Shown here: positions 6,772 to 14,643 of the stretch, one piece after another
Layout of the letters: each line of letters begins with the position of its first letter
Numbering within the stretch: position 1 is the first letter of the stretch
From: Fen-549 sp050011315
GTDB taxonomy: Bacteria > Actinomycetota > Thermoleophilia > Gaiellales > Gaiellaceae
Assembly: GCA_050011315.1 (NCBI GenBank)
Contig: JBEKJI010000003.1
Location: 1 to 64,000, forward strand
Reading direction: 5' to 3'
Length of the DNA stretch: 64,000 bases
The notes under the pieces: generated by a model
Database searches by the model: none
Seen by the model: the letters and a program-made list of their open reading frames with translations, nothing else
What the model was told of the DNA's origin: nothing
Program-made: the position numbers and the translations under genes

Positions 6772-9090
6772 TTAGACCCTTTTCGCTTCAAGTATCAGCA
6801 GCACGAGACCATCGGGAGTGGTGGCGGCAACTCGGTATCGGAAGAGGCGGCGGATCTCGGAAAGCACGACCACCTCGAGTTCGTCAGCGTTGCCAGCGGC
6901 ACCCCTGTAGCGGTAGTGCGGTGGTTTGTCGAGATAGTCCTGCTCCGTTAGAACGACCGAGCCGGGCCCCAGCCTCGACAGGCGCTTTTCGACGAGCGAC
7001 AGAGAGCGTTCCGGTAGCCACGCGTCTTGATTGGGGACGGCTATAGGTAGCAGGTTGCCTCGGTGAGCCCTGATCAGCGCCTCGGTTTGCAGGTCAGCCC
7101 GCACGACGACCGCGACCCGGCTACGGCCGGGGGCGAACCGATCGAGCAATTGCTCCGACTCTATGGCGGGCTGATCAACGGGTTCCTGGCGCCAGTCGAT
7201 CAGCGCATGTGCTCTGGCGGAAAGACGGGGATTCAGCTGAACGATTTGGCGCAGCGGACTGCGCAGGAGCGACGCACGCGTTTCCTGAGGTTGCTGCACG
7301 ATGACCGCGGCTGCAGCCCAGCCGACGAAGGCGAGAACCGCGAAGCGCGCGGTCCTATGGACCACCGGCGTGTGCCGGGCGAGCAGGGATACCCAGAGCG
7401 CGGAGAGCACTATCGCCGCGGGAGCGATGTGATGGAGGTTGTTCGGATGAGAACGCCCCAGGAAGTAGGTATACGAGAGGATCCCGAAGGCGGTCGTCGT
7501 GGCGATCGCGGTCAGCTCCACTCTTTTCGCAGCCGCGAACTCTCGCTGCTCCAACGCGACGAACACGAGCCCTACGGTCGAAACGAAGTAGAGAGCGGCG
7601 ATCAGGTAGCCCAGCGACCACGGGTCGATCAGAAGCGTGCCGCGGCCGTTCCAGCCGTACAGCCGAACGTACGCTAGGTACCCACCCCAGTCGGGCCACT
7701 GTCCCCCAAAAACGCGGGTCGCGACAGCGAAGACCACATGGCTTGCGACGATGACCGAGGCGAGCAGGCCGAATTGGCGGCCGGCTCGCGCGGCTCGCTC
7801 TCGTCCGGGCCCGTCCTGGAGGACCAGCTCGAGAGCAACAACCGCCAGGTACGCGCCGATCGTGTACAAGAACGTCTCGAAGCTCCAGATCGCGGATACG
7901 CCTACGAGGGCGAGCATCGAGGCGTCGAGCGCCCGTCGCCGCCCAGGGGTTTTCGCGGCGAGCACGGCCAGCGTTATCAAGACCCAGGGCAGACCGAAGC
8001 GGAGCGGGCCGGCGCTCGCGTAGCGGACATGGGGGCCAAACCCGGTTAGGACGTTGGCGACCAGACAGACGGTGGTGCCGACAACAGCGTAGAGCTGTGA
8101 CCGGCAACCGATCCGCAGGACGACGTATACGAGGACGAGCTCGAGGGCGGTCAGTAATCCGTTGACGAGTTGGAAGCTCCCATACCCAATCGGGATCACC
8201 TCGAAGATGCCCGCCAGGAAGTACATGACCCCGACGCCGTACTGGGCGAACGTATCGACGAGCATGGGAGATCCGTGCAGGATCGCATTAGCGGGCCCGA
8301 CGTAGAAATCCTGGTCGAAACGGAGGCTGGCATGGTACTGGTTGAAATCGCATGTCAGTAGAGGGATGAGGACGAGGGCGACGATCACGTCCAGAGCGAC
8401 CGTGATCGAGCGCCGAACCCGAACCGCTGACGCGGCCATCAGGATGAGAGCGATCACGACGCCGAGCTCGATCGAGGCACTCAGGTGCAGAGGCGTCAAG
8501 GAATCGTGGGGAACGAAGAGCAGCAGTGGGCCAACGACGAGCGCCGCCGGTATCGCCGATGCAAACCACGGCAGTCGCACTGACCGAGCTCGCAGCCGGA
8601 TGAACTTAGTCGTGACCAGGTTTCCGAGCGCGATTAGCGCTGCGCCGAGCAGGAAGACGACCCGGAGCGCTGAGGCCCCTCCAATCTCGGATAGCAGACG
8701 GCCGAGCAGTAGAGTTGTCGACAGAGCTGCGAGGTTGCCTCCGGCAATAAGGGCAGAAAAGTCGGGTCGGGTCGGCAGCGGCGCCAGCTGGTAATGAGCA
8801 GCGATGGCCGCGAGCGGCAAGAGAAGCGCGAAGGTGGCCGGGTAAAGGAGCGTCTCTACGTGCTCGGTATGGCCAATCGCCATTGTAATTAGGGCGATCA
8901 CTGCGATGAACATCGTGCCGCCGTGGGCAAGAGAAAGCGTGGCTTTCGTCAGCAGAGGCCCCGGCTGGAAGTACGCCTCCTCGCTTGCGATCAGGTGCTC
9001 CTGGCCTGTCTCGCTCTGCTGTGGTAGTAGTCGACTATCCGAAACAGTGGGTTTATCCGCGGGCATTTCCCGCCGGAGTCTAGACGACAC
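6772..9090 (-). CDS. Large multi-pass membrane protein with C-terminal extracytoplasmic domain
   Basis: The 772-residue protein has a 35-residue polar N-terminus, roughly 14-16 hydrophobic segments between about residues 60 and 610, and a soluble C-terminal part of about 150 residues containing RVAVVVRADLQTEALIRA and LGPGSVVLTEQDYL. The loop CDFNQYHASLRFDQDFYVG followed by PANAILHGSPMLVDTF resembles the acidic first loops of GT-C-type transferases and of unnamed polysaccharide-locus proteins. I do not recognise a named family. A polyprenyl-sugar-dependent transferase or flippase-like role is inference. The start is GTG at 9090; an in-frame ATG at 9066 is an alternative. The gene stands alone on its strand. 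Confidence 0.82.
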   Translation of the reverse strand: MSSRLRREMPADKPTVSDSRLLPQQSETGQEHLIASEEAYFQPGPLLTKATLSLAHGGTMFIAVIALITMAIGHTEHVETLLYPATFALLLPLAAIAAHYQLAPLPTRPDFSALIAGGNLAALSTTLLLGRLLSEIGGASALRVVFLLGAALIALGNLVTTKFIRLRARSVRLPWFASAIPAALVVGPLLLFVPHDSLTPLHLSASIELGVVIALILMAASAVRVRRSITVALDVIVALVLIPLLTCDFNQYHASLRFDQDFYVGPANAILHGSPMLVDTFAQYGVGVMYFLAGIFEVIPIGYGSFQLVNGLLTALELVLVYVVLRIGCRSQLYAVVGTTVCLVANVLTGFGPHVRYASAGPLRFGLPWVLITLAVLAAKTPGRRRALDASMLALVGVSAIWSFETFLYTIGAYLAVVALELVLQDGPGRERAARAGRQFGLLASVIVASHVVFAVATRVFGGQWPDWGGYLAYVRLYGWNGRGTLLIDPWSLGYLIAALYFVSTVGLVFVALEQREFAAAKRVELTAIATTTAFGILSYTYFLGRSHPNNLHHIAPAAIVLSALWVSLLARHTPVVHRTARFAVLAFVGWAAAAVIVQQPQETRASLLRSPLRQIVQLNPRLSARAHALIDWRQEPVDQPAIESEQLLDRFAPGRSRVAVVVRADLQTEALIRAHRGNLLPIAVPNQDAWLPERSLSLVEKRLSRLGPGSVVLTEQDYLDKPPHYRYRGAAGNADELEVVVLSEIRRLFRYRVAATTPDGLVLLILEAKRV

Positions 9091-9339
9091 CGATGTGGAT
9101 CAATACGACCCCGGGCTCGATGAAGTAGATCTCGACCCGCCGACGTGAGACGGTCGCTATTTCGCAGCGGCGAGCCCGATGATGCCGTTACGACGGCCGA
9201 CGAGCGCTGCCTGATACCCGCTTCGGCCGAGGCCGTCGACCGTCTGACCGAGCACGCGACGACGCGCGCGAGTGCTCTCGCGGATGCTCATCACCGCTTG
9301 CCGTGATCCGGCGCCGAGCGTTTCGATAACCTCCGCGCC

Positions 9340-10149
9340 ATGAGCGAGGCCGCCACGCAGATGCTCGCAACGAAGATTCGGCGGACGATTCTCACGCAAT
9401 CGAAGCGTGCGAATGTCGGCCATATCGGCTCGTGCCTGTCGATTGCCGACATCCTTGCGGTGCTCTATGGAGGCGTCTTACGGCTCTCATCGCCGGACGA
9501 CGGCGATCGAGACCGGCTGATCCTCTCGAAAGGTCACGCGGCCCTCGCGCTCTATGGGGCGTTGAATGCGATCGGCATCGTCGAAGACGACCTGCTCGAA
9601 ACCTTCTGTACCGACGGTTCCCCTCTCGGAACGCACCCGGAAAACGTCGTGCCGGGTATCGATTTTTCGACCGGGTCGCTCGGACATGGATTGTCGATCG
9701 GCTGTGGCGCGGCACTTGCGGCGCGAATGCAGAACTCCAACCGGCGTACCTATGTCGTGGTCAGCGACGCGGAGTGCAACGAGGGCGCGCTCTGGGAGGC
9801 AGTCATGTTCGCTGCGCATCACCGGCTCTCGAGCCTCACGGCGATCGTTGATCTGAACGGGCAGCAGGCTTTGGGCTACACCCGTGACGTCCTCGACCTA
9901 TCGCCCCTCGAGAACAAATGGAGAGCATTCGGCTGGGACGTGCACAATGCCGACGGGCACGATCACGTCGCTCTCGAGAGCGCGCTGAGCGAACTGGATC
10001 ATGAGGACGCTCCGCACGTCGTGATCGCGGCGACTACGTTCGGGAAGGGCGTGTCCTTCATGGAGAATCAGCTCAGCTGGCACTACTGGCCGATGACTGA
10101 CGAGCAGTTCTCGACTGCGATTGCCGAACTGGAAACGAGGGAAGCGTGA
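9340..10149 (+). CDS. Transketolase-like enzyme, N-terminal (TPP-binding) subunit
   Basis: The 269-residue protein matches the first third of transketolase: NVGHIGSCLSIADILAVLYG near residues 25-44, LILSKGHAALALYGAL near 60-75, STGSLGHGLSIGCG near 109-122 and the diphosphate/Mg2+ motif SDAECNEGALWEA near 140-152. It carries the thiamine diphosphate Pyr-partner half only. The second half is the next gene, which overlaps it by 4 bp (GTGA), so the two form a split enzyme. Such pairs move two-carbon units between sugars. Within a polysaccharide locus the likely job is building an unusual or branched sugar and not the pentose-phosphate pathway, though this is inferred from context. Confidence 0.9.
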   Translation: MSEAATQMLATKIRRTILTQSKRANVGHIGSCLSIADILAVLYGGVLRLSSPDDGDRDRLILSKGHAALALYGALNAIGIVEDDLLETFCTDGSPLGTHPENVVPGIDFSTGSLGHGLSIGCGAALAARMQNSNRRTYVVVSDAECNEGALWEAVMFAAHHRLSSLTAIVDLNGQQALGYTRDVLDLSPLENKWRAFGWDVHNADGHDHVALESALSELDHEDAPHVVIAATTFGKGVSFMENQLSWHYWPMTDEQFSTAIAELETREA

Positions 10150-11072
10150 GAAGCGCGTTCATTCGCTCGCTCGTCGAGCTGGCGGAACGCGATCCGCGAG
10201 TCGTTTTGTTGACCGGGGATCTCGGCTTCACGGTCATCGAAGATTTCGCGGAGCGGTTTCCCGACCGATTCTTCAACGTCGGGGTCGCCGAGCAGAACAT
10301 GCTCGGTGTTGCTACCGGACTCGCCGAGGCGGGGTTCGTTCCTTTTGTATATTCGATCGCGACCTTCGCGACGATGAGGCCGTACGAGTTCATCCGCAAC
10401 GGGCCGCTGCTTCACGATCTTCCGGTCCGGGTGGTCGGAGTGGGTACCGGCCTCGACTACGGCAATAACGGGGTTACGCACTTCGCGCTGGAGGACGTAG
10501 CGCTGATGCGCGTGCAACCGAGGATGATGATCGTTGCGCCGGCGGATCCCGATCAGGCACAGGCGGCGGTCGACGCGACCTCCGAGGTGCGCGGCCCGAT
10601 TTACTTCCGCGTCGGGAAAGGAGCTATCTCGATTCCCGAACTGGGCGGTCGCTTCACCCCGGGGCGGGCGGAACTTCTCCGCGACGGAGGGGATATCGCG
10701 ATCGTCGCGCTTGGCGCCGCCGCTCGCATCGCACTCGATGCCGCTGATCTTCTGGCGCTGTCGGGTATCGAAGCGGCCGTCGCGGTTGTCTCGTCGTTCA
10801 ATCCGTCCCCGACGGCGGACATCGCCGGCTTGCTCGACCGCGTCCCCGCGGCCATCACGGTCGAAGCGCATTACGTCAACGGCGGGCTCGGATCGTTCGT
10901 CGCGGAAGTCGTGGCCGAGCACGGACTCGATGTTCGTCTCACCAGATCTGCCGTACGCGAGATGCCTTGCGCTCGCAGCGGTACGCAGCAGTACCTACTG
11001 GAGCACTACGGGCTTACGCCACGGTTGGTGGCCGACTCGGCCTTGACCTCGCTTGCGCTCGACGGCTCCTGA
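10146..11072 (+). CDS. Transketolase-like enzyme, C-terminal subunit
   Basis: The 308-residue partner of the preceding gene starts at GTG in a 4-bp overlap. It has the Pyr domain with the catalytic glutamate region FFNVGVAEQNMLGVATGLAE (about 46-65), then GVGTGLDYGNNGVTHFALED near 100-119, the central PADPDQAQAAVDA and a C-terminal transketolase domain with ITVEAHYVNGGLGSFVAEV. Together with its neighbour it reconstitutes an enzyme near 577 residues, shorter than the classical single-chain transketolase. Its last 67 bp overlap the end of the convergent glycosyltransferase at 11006-12061, an unusually long antisense overlap. Confidence 0.9.
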   Translation: MRSAFIRSLVELAERDPRVVLLTGDLGFTVIEDFAERFPDRFFNVGVAEQNMLGVATGLAEAGFVPFVYSIATFATMRPYEFIRNGPLLHDLPVRVVGVGTGLDYGNNGVTHFALEDVALMRVQPRMMIVAPADPDQAQAAVDATSEVRGPIYFRVGKGAISIPELGGRFTPGRAELLRDGGDIAIVALGAAARIALDAADLLALSGIEAAVAVVSSFNPSPTADIAGLLDRVPAAITVEAHYVNGGLGSFVAEVVAEHGLDVRLTRSAVREMPCARSGTQQYLLEHYGLTPRLVADSALTSLALDGS

Positions 11073-12061
11073 GCGGCTGCGCGCTCTTTCGTATCGACGC
11101 TGCCGGGCCGGTTGAGCACGCTCTCGACAACGTACGAAGGTCGCCGCTTGACCTCCTCGTAGATGTGCGCGAGGTATGAGCCGATGATGCTCAGGCACAG
11201 CAGCTGAATGCCTCCGATGAAAAGTACGACGACGATGATTGTCGTGGTCCCACGCGGGACAGACGACGGGTCGAAGATGCGAAAGAGAACCTGCGCGATC
11301 ACTCCGAGAAACGAGACGCTCACGGTTGCCAGCGCAAGCCACATGATCGCGTCGAGCGGCGCGTAAGAGAAGGAGATGATCGCTCGGCGCGCCCAACCGA
11401 GGTTCTTGATCAGGGAGTTCGTGGTCGTTCCGAACATTCGCTCCGGGCGCCGATACGGTACGCCGATCTGTTTGAAGCCGGCCCACGCGCGCAGACCGCG
11501 AAGGAAGCGGTTCGTTTCGGGCAGGTCGTTGAGGACGTTGACGACGCGCCGATCGAGCAAGGAAAAGTCACCCGCGTCCAAAGGCACCTGAACGTACGAA
11601 AGCTTCCGGAAGACGCGGTAGAAGGTCTTGTAGGCGAAGCGCATAACGCGCGCTGCTTCGCGCTCGACGCGCTTGCCATAGACAACGTCGTAGCCTTCTA
11701 TCCAGCGCTTGTAGAACTCCGCGATCAATTCGGGCGGGTCTTGTAGATCGCCATCGAGTAATACGGCCGCGTCGCCGGTCGCCAGGCGAAGACCGCTAGT
11801 GAATGCACTCTGGGAACCGAACGCTCGAGTGTGATTGATGACGACGACGTGCGGGTCGTCTTTCGCAAGCTCGGCGAGAACCTCGCGCGCGTTGTCGGGA
11901 CTACCGTCGTTCACGAAGATGATCTCGTAGTCCACCCCGAGCTCGCGGAAGACGGCGGTCAGTCTCTCGTGCATGATCGGGACGGCCGGCGCGTCCCGGT
12001 AGCAGGCGATCACAGCGCTGATTCGCACTCGCTCCGCGCGCGGTACATGGTTGTCGTCCAT
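11006..12061 (-). CDS. Glycosyltransferase family 2, polyprenyl-phosphate sugar synthase type
   Basis: The 351-residue protein has the DPM1/GtrB layout. An N-terminal GT-A domain contains ISAVIACYRDAPAVPIMHER, IIFVNDGSPDNA (about 49-60) and the metal-binding LLDGDLQDPPELIAEFYKRW (about 100-119). Two C-terminal membrane helices follow at about 240-310, then a charged tail. Such enzymes load a single sugar onto undecaprenyl phosphate for use on the outer face of the membrane. The GtrA-family protein at 14100-14516 and the large GT-C-like membrane proteins nearby would be natural partners. The start ATG at 12061 faces the methyltransferase gene across 59 bp, leaving room for two divergent promoters. 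Confidence 0.9.
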   Translation of the reverse strand: MDDNHVPRAERVRISAVIACYRDAPAVPIMHERLTAVFRELGVDYEIIFVNDGSPDNAREVLAELAKDDPHVVVINHTRAFGSQSAFTSGLRLATGDAAVLLDGDLQDPPELIAEFYKRWIEGYDVVYGKRVEREAARVMRFAYKTFYRVFRKLSYVQVPLDAGDFSLLDRRVVNVLNDLPETNRFLRGLRAWAGFKQIGVPYRRPERMFGTTTNSLIKNLGWARRAIISFSYAPLDAIMWLALATVSVSFLGVIAQVLFRIFDPSSVPRGTTTIIVVVLFIGGIQLLCLSIIGSYLAHIYEEVKRRPSYVVESVLNRPGSVDTKERAAAQEPSSASEVKAESATNRGVSP

Positions 12062-12120
12062 CGATCGGAGACTACTACAGCGACCGGGGGGGCGGCAGAG
12101 ACCGTACTAGACTAGGCGCC

Positions 12121-13128
12121 GTGGACAGAACATCACGATCACGCGGCCCGTTGGCGAGCCGGAATCGACGTCGAGCGTCTGCCGGAAAGGCGACGACCGC
12201 CGAGTTTCAACCACGCGCCTGCCCTGTGTGCGGGTCGACTGACGACTCGCGCGTATTCGCGGAAAAGACGCTCGACGACTCGACGTGGAAGGACCTCTCG
12301 TTCTCCTCGCGGAAGCTCCCCGAATACCTGGTTCACAGAATGGTCGAGTGCCCCGACTGCGATGTCGTCTATGCCTCGCCGGCTCCGCACGAGGAAGTTC
12401 TCGAACAGGCGTACCGAGCGGCGCCTTTCGTGAGTGCAGAGGAGTCGGCCTTTGCGGCCGAGACCTATCGCCGGCTTCTTCGTACTGTGCTCGCGCGCCT
12501 ATCCGGTCGCACAAACGCGCTCGATGTGGGCGCGAGTGACGGTACGTTCTTGCAGGCGCTTCTCGACGAGGGCTTCGAGAACGTAGTAGGGATCGAGCCG
12601 GCCGCGGCTTCGGCCGAGGCTGCGCCCGAAAGCGTTCGCAGCCGGATACGCGTCGAACCTTTTCGGCGCGCATCGCTCGAGGGCGAGAGCTTCGACCTGG
12701 TCACGGCTTTCCAGACACTCGAGCACGTTTCTGACCCGGCTCAGGCCGTGCGTGATGCATACGAACTACTGGAAGTCGGTGGCGCGATACTCGTTGTCGT
12801 CCACAACCGGCGTGCGCTCTTGAACCGACTCGCCGGCCGGCGGTCGCCGATCTTCGACGTCGAGCATGTCCAGCTTTTCTCGCTGCAAAGTATTCGAGAG
12901 TTACTTCGGCGGGCGGGGTTCGAAGATATACGGGTCGCGGGCGTTACGAATCGCTATCCGCTCCGGTACTGGTTCAAGCTCGCTCCGCTCCCGGCCGGGC
13001 TGAAGTCCTCCCTTCTCGCGAGGCTCGAGCACTCCCGAATCGGCCCCCTTCCGATCTCCTTGCGCCCGGGGAATCTCGTCGCATCGGCGTGGCGGCGTGC
13101 TCCGTCCGACGCGGCACTGCCTACATGA
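12121..13128 (+). CDS. SAM-dependent methyltransferase with N-terminal zinc-binding motif
   Basis: The 335-residue protein opens with a zinc knuckle, ACPVCGSTDD near residue 33 and VECPDCDVVYASP near 75, then a class I methyltransferase fold: ALDVGASDGTFLQALLDEG (about 139-157) as motif I, FDLVTAFQTLEHVSDP as the post-motif region, and GGAILVVVHN later. This arrangement is common in C-methyltransferases and related proteins of deoxysugar and polysaccharide loci. The start is GTG at 12121 after an AT-poor spacer. It ends in an ATGA overlap with the epimerase gene, so the two are coupled. Substrate unknown. Confidence 0.88.
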   Translation: MDRTSRSRGPLASRNRRRASAGKATTAEFQPRACPVCGSTDDSRVFAEKTLDDSTWKDLSFSSRKLPEYLVHRMVECPDCDVVYASPAPHEEVLEQAYRAAPFVSAEESAFAAETYRRLLRTVLARLSGRTNALDVGASDGTFLQALLDEGFENVVGIEPAAASAEAAPESVRSRIRVEPFRRASLEGESFDLVTAFQTLEHVSDPAQAVRDAYELLEVGGAILVVVHNRRALLNRLAGRRSPIFDVEHVQLFSLQSIRELLRRAGFEDIRVAGVTNRYPLRYWFKLAPLPAGLKSSLLARLEHSRIGPLPISLRPGNLVASAWRRAPSDAALPT

Positions 13129-14084
13129 AGCGGGCGATCGTTACCGGCGCCGCCGGCTTCGTCGCCGCCAACCTTGTTCGGAGGTTGCTCCGGGACGGGT
13201 ACGAGGTGGTCGCGACGATTCGTCCCCAGAGCGACACCTGGAGAATCGACGGGCTACGCGACGACATCGATTGCGTCGAGCTGGACATCACGGATGCGGA
13301 ACGAGTAGCAGAGGTCATCGGCCGCGTGAGACCGGACACGATCTTTCATCTGGCGGCGCACGGAGCCTATTCCTGGCAGTGCGAGCGCCGTCGAATCTTC
13401 GACACGAACCTTGGCGGAGCGATAAACGTCTTGGAGGCGGCGGTCACTTACGGAGTCAGCACGGCTATCGTTGCCGGATCTTCGTCGGAGTACGGTTTCA
13501 AGGACCACAGCCCAGCCGAGACGGAGGCGCTCGAGCCGAATAGCGACTACGCAGCGGCAAAAGCCGCTGCGACTCTGCTGGCGGGGTATTTCGGTCGTAG
13601 TGAGAGTCTCGACGTCGTAACACTGCGCCTCTACTCAGCGTATGGGCCCTGGGAGGACCCCGGCCGGCTCGTTCCCACGCTCGTCTCGTCCGCGCTCGCC
13701 GGTCGTCTGCCACCGCTCGTCGATCCAGACGTAGCCCGCGACTTCGTCTTCGTCGAGGATGCAGTTGATGCGTTCATCAGAGCCGCAGAGCAAGCCAAGG
13801 CCGTGACCGGGCGTATCTACAACCTAGGCACCGGGAGGCAGACGACGCTCCGCGAAATAGTCGAGGCGGCTCGACGTTTGTTCGGAGTGAAGGAAGAGCC
13901 CGTCTGGAACACGATGCCTCAGCGAACCTGGGACACTAAGGTCTGGGTCGCGGATTCGGCTCGGATCCAGACCGAGCTTGGCTGGGAGTCGAGAACATCG
14001 CTCGAGGATGGGTTGGCCGCCACCGCGGAATGGCTAACGAAGGCCGGTACCGCTGTCCGCGAGAAGTACATCTACCAGCACTGA
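13125..14084 (+). CDS. NAD-dependent nucleotide-sugar epimerase/dehydratase
   Basis: The extended SDR protein has 319 residues. The Rossmann motif is TGAAGFVAA at 7-15 and the catalytic set is SSSEYG (about 119-124) with Y142-A-A-A-K146. A substrate-side RDFVFVEDAVDAF occurs near residue 205 and NLGTGRQTTLREI near 234. The start ATG at 13125 overlaps the methyltransferase stop by 4 bp and replaces an upstream in-frame start at 13089. The family covers UDP-glucose 4-epimerases and GDP- or dTDP-sugar dehydratases, and the exact reaction cannot be read from sequence. Confidence 0.9.
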   Translation: MKRAIVTGAAGFVAANLVRRLLRDGYEVVATIRPQSDTWRIDGLRDDIDCVELDITDAERVAEVIGRVRPDTIFHLAAHGAYSWQCERRRIFDTNLGGAINVLEAAVTYGVSTAIVAGSSSEYGFKDHSPAETEALEPNSDYAAAKAAATLLAGYFGRSESLDVVTLRLYSAYGPWEDPGRLVPTLVSSALAGRLPPLVDPDVARDFVFVEDAVDAFIRAAEQAKAVTGRIYNLGTGRQTTLREIVEAARRLFGVKEEPVWNTMPQRTWDTKVWVADSARIQTELGWESRTSLEDGLAATAEWLTKAGTAVREKYIYQH

Positions 14085-14099
14085 CACTAGCGCGCCGGC

Positions 14100-14516
14100 T
14101 CAGCCGCCACGCGTGTCTACCTGAGCGCGGAAGACAATCAGCCGGTTCACGGCGAACGTCATAGCGACGACCGGCGGGATGATCACGAGCTGCGCTCCGA
14201 TGGGGGTCCAACCCAGCCACTCGACTGCAACCGTAAGCAAGGCAATGTTTGCGATCGCGCCAATACCCTGCACCGTGAAGAACTGCACTACAAGCCGTGT
14301 CGAATGATCGGCAACGCGGAAGGTGAACCGATGATTCAGAACATAAGCGATCGCGACCGAGATGCCGAACGCCAGGATCGCCGCTATTAGGTATGGGAGG
14401 CTGATCGCGACGAACGCGAGATAGAGCACGGTGTATACCGCCGTGTTCACCAAACCGATGGCCGTAAATCGAAGTACTCGAGCCCGTTCCCGAGTGAAAG
14501 TTTCGCGGTTCGTCAT
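14100..14516 (-). CDS. GtrA-family membrane protein
   Basis: The 138-residue protein has four hydrophobic segments and family hallmarks: RFTAIGLVNTAVYTVLYLAF at the N-terminus, AYVLNHRFTFR in the middle and VNRLIVFR at the end. GtrA proteins are thought to help flip undecaprenyl-phosphate sugars across the inner membrane, and often lie near a GtrB-type synthase; here that could be the gene at 11006-12061. The start ATG at 14516 was chosen because the upstream in-frame extension is Arg-rich and non-hydrophobic. The large membrane protein upstream on the same strand ends at 14644. Confidence 0.88.
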   Translation of the reverse strand: MTNRETFTRERARVLRFTAIGLVNTAVYTVLYLAFVAISLPYLIAAILAFGISVAIAYVLNHRFTFRVADHSTRLVVQFFTVQGIGAIANIALLTVAVEWLGWTPIGAQLVIIPPVVAMTFAVNRLIVFRAQVDTRGG

Positions 14517-14643
14517 CCCATCGGAAGATAGCGAAGCCGGCTTCAAGCCTCTGTACTTCAACGCGCTCGGCACCGCTCTTTGTAGGTGGACGTAGACAAC
14601 CCGCTGCCCTACGCTTGTTACGCGATCCGCATGTCGCCGCGTC

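Noticed and set aside
9157..9423. Minus-strand 88-residue frame between the membrane protein and transketolase
   Set aside because: It overlaps the start of the transketolase gene, has no family resemblance and no clear ribosome-binding site. The stretch more likely holds divergent promoters.
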